Below are positions 60,501-64,000 of a stretch of 64,000 nucleotides of DNA, piece after piece. The position numbers and the translations under genes were made by a program. Below the pieces are notes generated by a model that saw nothing but the letters and a program-made list of their open reading frames with translations, searched no databases and was not told where the DNA came from. This DNA is from Fasciolopsis buskii (Eukaryota; Platyhelminthes; Trematoda; Plagiorchiida; Fasciolidae). Numbering within the stretch: the stretch's first letter is position 1; each line of letters begins with the position of its first letter. Where the stretch lies: assembly GCA_008360955.1 (NCBI GenBank), contig LUCM01007907.1:21213-85212 (forward strand). Direction: 5' to 3'.

Positions 60501-63317
60501 CGATGAAGCGATTGCACGGCCGCAAAGTCTCCCTCCCAGACTAGTAACCTGAATTTGGTTCCACCTTGGAGTTATTTTACGAGCGTCATTCGTCAGGAGT
60601 ATCAGGATACAATGGAAATGATTGATCACCAACTGGACAACCGGGCACCCGAACGTACTGGTTGCAATTACTGATTGATTCGGTCGAAAACACTGAAAAC
60701 TCCTTAGAAGTCAGAATGATTAAGTTTGAACTTGGGGTGCTGTATTCATTATTTCCTTTTCTTATTCTTGTAACCTATGGCTACTTATTTCGTAAAACAG
60801 AACCATAGCAATTCTCCAGTCTTTCCTGAGTTTGCACAGAGTCAAGAAAATCATCTTTCTATCCTTCTGAACGGACTTGTCATTTTTAATCTGTTATCCG
60901 CGCCCTAAATCTTTCACTATTTGGTGTTCATTGCCTGTGCAGCATACTGACAGTTGTTTAGTTCAACAAGCAGAAAGGGCTTCCTATAAATGGTTTTGCA
61001 TATACTAAACTGCATTCTCTGCAATCCTAAGCCAAAATATTAATAACATAAATCGGTTGTTTTAGTAAAGAAGTCGAGAAATCTTCGTAGAAACTCCTGG
61101 TATTAAATGAACTGATAATTCCTGAGAAATTATCCCGTTATCTCCATTGTCCATGGATGCCATAACAGGCATTGTCTGACATACAAAAATATCAAATTTG
61201 GAGGACAGAGGCGGCTGGCGAATTTATTACGAAAAAGTCAGAGTTTAGTCACGTATAATGTTTTTAGAATAACCCCGTAGGATCAACCACCGGTTTAACT
61301 TAGCCAATAGCTAGATATGGATCAGGAGCACGCATCTTGTCTATTTGGGACTCATCCAAGCCAACCCATAATTATCTTCTCCAATCCTTGTAGTGGAATA
61401 TCTCAACTATGAATCCATGAGAAGAAAACTGTTGTGCCGAATCAGAACATTTCTGTCCTTTGGACTATTGAGCCACTGACACACCTGTGGACTGTGTCAG
61501 TCTGTCTTTTTGTCGGATATGAAATTTGGGCAGCTGTTCATTTGCGTATTTCTGGCAGCATGTACACACTAATAAAAACGAATTCAGTTGACTCTGTTGC
61601 CTTGCATGGACTTGATCTCGTTTCGGTTGCAGCATCACAGAACTGAACAGTGGTAAGAGAAGACTGAATTAAAGGTCATGCAGACTATACAGAAGCGGGA
61701 AAATTGCGAATGAAAGAAGGCCAAGAGCTGCGACAGTTAGTCATATCGTCTAAGATCTCCGACCACTGATTGACATAATCTACCGGACCCCAATTCAGCA
61801 ATCTAATTCGGGAAAGTCCACTGACTAGTGTTCTCATATGTTTTCGACACCTCATGGAATAATCACTTTAACTAACAGCTGCCTGCTTCGGAGATTAGTG
61901 TATACCGATGGAAAAGATGCGTGTAACATGCAATGCATGTCTCAAGCATCTTGACTTATTCTGACTCCGTGTGCATTTGACCGACTGAGCTATATGACCC
62001 AATAACCTGCCAGTGATCTCAGCGCTCCTAATAACATCATCTAACATCGCTAAGCAACTACCGACATTCTCAGCGTACGAGTTAGAGCTTTTATCAAAAC
62101 CGATGGCTCAAAATACGCAATTCACGTATAAAAACTTCTAAAGCCAACTTAATTCGTCTTTGTGCTCGAAGTAGATGGACACGGAATTGTTTTGGCCGAA
62201 TAACCACCATTAGTTTCAGCCGCTGTCATCACATTTGCTTGCTTTCATGCTTTGCGTATTAAAATAAAGAAAAATCAGGTAACAACACTGCTTTGAATCC
62301 GAAATATCCGTGAATGAAGCGGTGAAATGAGTGTCACTCTTGGAAGATGATAAGTGACTTCGAGTACATGCGTGTGTATGGGTGTGCATCCCCGAAAATC
62401 AGCTTTAAATTCGATCAAGTTTCAAATTGCTGGTTTGGAATAAAGCAGCGAATAGGTCGGAAAAATTTTGCGGCGTAATGTGTTATATGAAAATATGTAT
62501 TTGTAAAAAAATACAGTGTTGTCGATGGAGGTGCCAATGAGCCGACGTTTCGGCCTCCTTTTTAATTTTGGAAGAGCTACTATCGCAGATTGATGTTATC
62601 TGTAAAAACCTATCAGTTTTATGAAGTCCTTGGTTAGAAAAAGCAAATATTTTTGATGTTATGAACAGTGAAGTAGATTTTCTCCATTCATCCTAGTCTA
62701 GTAGATCTGCATCCTTATTGGTTCAAAAATAGTAAACAATTTGACTACTCGCCTGATCATGACGGCATTCTTCCTTATCTTTATTCAGTGTGGACTTGCT
62801 GGTGTGTGTGTGTTGCCCTTTCAATCAGCTCACGTGACCGGAGGACACAAACGAACTTCCCGTACACGTGTTTGCACTAGGCTGAGCGCATTTGGGATTG
62901 TATTGCAGGCAGTTTTCTCCTAGCTTGTCACACTCAGACAGTGGCCTCAGTTAACTGGACGAGAATGAGAAATTCAATGTCCGTTAGACAACTTTTACTA
63001 ACTAGCTGGTTTTAAACACCTCATAATCGTTTATTCTTCTCTCGTCCGTGTCCGACGTCGGGAAAATAGGTGTATTTAAAAAAAGTAAACACATTCATAT
63101 TATGCGACAACATGCAGAACTAGGGCACCTATGTGAAAAGCAAAAAATGAAGAATTCACGTAAGAAATTCATCAAAGTTAATGTATGTCTGATTTGCAAC
63201 GCGAAATAAAACTGAATACGAATGTGTAGTCTACACAAATCCTATGTTTGCACTGCTTTTGATTCAAGACCTTTTCCAGTATACTTTTGACGTGATCCGG
63301 AATGTGGTCACTATTGC
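57568..63317. other. no recognisable gene
   Basis: Frames up to 94 codons, none with a recognisable domain. A tRNA-like A box (rc of 61981-61992, TAGCTCAGTCGG) and a tRNA-like TGGTTCAAACCA tract near 59000 are the only structured signals. A poly-G run lies near 60237-60246. Confidence 0.4.
61979..61997 (-). repeat. tRNA-like A box
   Basis: The minus strand reads TATAGCTCAGTCGGTCA, the same word as at 7.8 kb. The downstream sequence does not align well, so either the copy is decayed or the match is by chance. Confidence 0.25.
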
Positions 63318-63797
63318 ATGTTTATAGTTGTTAAACAGATTTTTAGAGCTATTTACCAACCACCGATCGTACTCCAAAGCCACAATCTGGGGTGTAATAA
63401 ATACACGTTTATCGCGGCCCAGTTTCGGCTCGATGGATATATATTGCTGATCACTCCTAACGAGGACAAAGCAACTGTACACCAATTCCATGATTTCCAT
63501 GAGCAAGCTGGACACTGGTATTCCATCACGAATTATTGGAAATTCTCATTAAAACTCCTACTACTGCAAAAATACCTTTGTGACACATCCATACAGTGCA
63601 CAGTCCAATTACGACTCAATTTCCGGACCCATTCACGTCACTTGGTAGACAACTGTGAGTCGTATATGCGATTAAATGTACAGCGAAATACCAAAATTTC
63701 CCCACTTGCTGCTATCCACTTTTGTAGAAGTATCAGTACAAGGCGTTGTTGTCGCTTGATGTTCGGCAATGGATTTGTTACTTTATCCATACCGTAA
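63318..63797 (+). other. orphan 159-codon open frame
   Basis: An ATG at 63318 opens 159 codons to a TAA, the longest uninterrupted plus-strand frame outside the mobile elements. The sequence (for example AQFRLDGYILLITPNEDKAT and VHQFHDFHEQAGHWYS) has no repeats and no domain that I recognise. It has no clear splice signals. It could be chance, an exon of a gene that continues beyond the window, or an element ORF. Confidence 0.2.
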
Positions 63798-64000
63798 CTC
63801 TGGTTGGTTTGACAACATACCTTCACTGTGCCTTTTACAGCCGCATTCCGTTGCGCATAGGGAAATGAACCAGCCCACTACATTTGAGTTCCACTGAAGT
63901 TTACAATAGAAGAGACGTCCATCATAGAAATCGACCACAGCTTTTGACCGTGTTTCACTCAATGACAAGGGGGTAATTTGGAATAAGGTGTGATTACTAA
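63798..64000. other. window end, nothing recognised
   Basis: No supportable feature. Confidence 0.4.

Noticed and set aside
1..64000. CRISPR array, bacterial operon, phage or plasmid features
   Set aside because: No spaced identical repeats, ribosome binding sites or compact gene order; the content is eukaryotic.

Overview
The window is eukaryotic nuclear DNA, most probably from a parasitic flatworm. I favour a trematode of the fasciolid/echinostomatid kind; a pseudophyllidean tapeworm is the main alternative. The reasons are a single spread-out spliced gene, tiny introns at the 5' end growing to many kilobases further in, many decayed RTE-like and jockey/CR1-like retrotransposons and one Ty3/gypsy remnant, dinucleotide and tetranucleotide microsatellites, and assembly gaps (123 Ns at 10938-11060 and one n at 52458). 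There are no bacterial operons, rRNA genes, convincing tRNA genes or CRISPR arrays.

Layout. 0.2-0.7 kb: 3' end of an RTE element. 2.4-3.2 kb: minus-strand jockey/CR1-like reverse transcriptase (RT) remnant. 4.2-6.4 kb: three RTE fragments in both orientations. 7.8-7.9 kb: tRNA-like promoter boxes, probably SINE heads. 9.9-11.4 kb: minus-strand non-LTR element with a readable RT, holding the N gap. 11.4-20.5 kb: nothing recognised except a 200-codon frame with one stop at 17.9-18.5 kb. 20.5-23.3 kb: the most complete RTE element (endonuclease, RT, C-terminal region), with stops and a mutated catalytic box. 26.4-27.9 kb: minus-strand Ty3/gypsy pol remnant (RNase H and integrase).

28.9-56.5 kb: one plus-strand gene. 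Its first six exons code for a complete but degenerate kinesin motor fold, followed by coiled-coil exons that resemble CCDC78 (DUF4472-type coiled coil, then C-terminal coils). The exons were built by matching splice signals, intron phase and family motifs. The model is phase-consistent from 28889 to 42115 and from 54703 (or 47439) to the stop at 56502, with at least one exon unresolved in between. The motor has lost the P-loop lysine and Ser/Thr, the switch I motif and the switch II aspartate, so it is probably a pseudo-motor that does not hydrolyse ATP.

The gene's large introns hold a non-LTR remnant at 30.8 kb, a tRNA-like element at 40.5 kb, an antisense RTE copy at 43-44.7 kb, and a striking structure at 46.1-53.3 kb: two 2,108-base inverted arms with no net indel, plus a 796-base direct repeat, with breakpoints at CA/GT and TA microsatellites and at the lone n. 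I read this as an assembly error that adds about 2.9 kb and places a candidate exon on both strands.

56.5-64 kb: no gene recognised, apart from a possible LINE tail at 57.3 kb and an orphan 159-codon frame at 63.3 kb.
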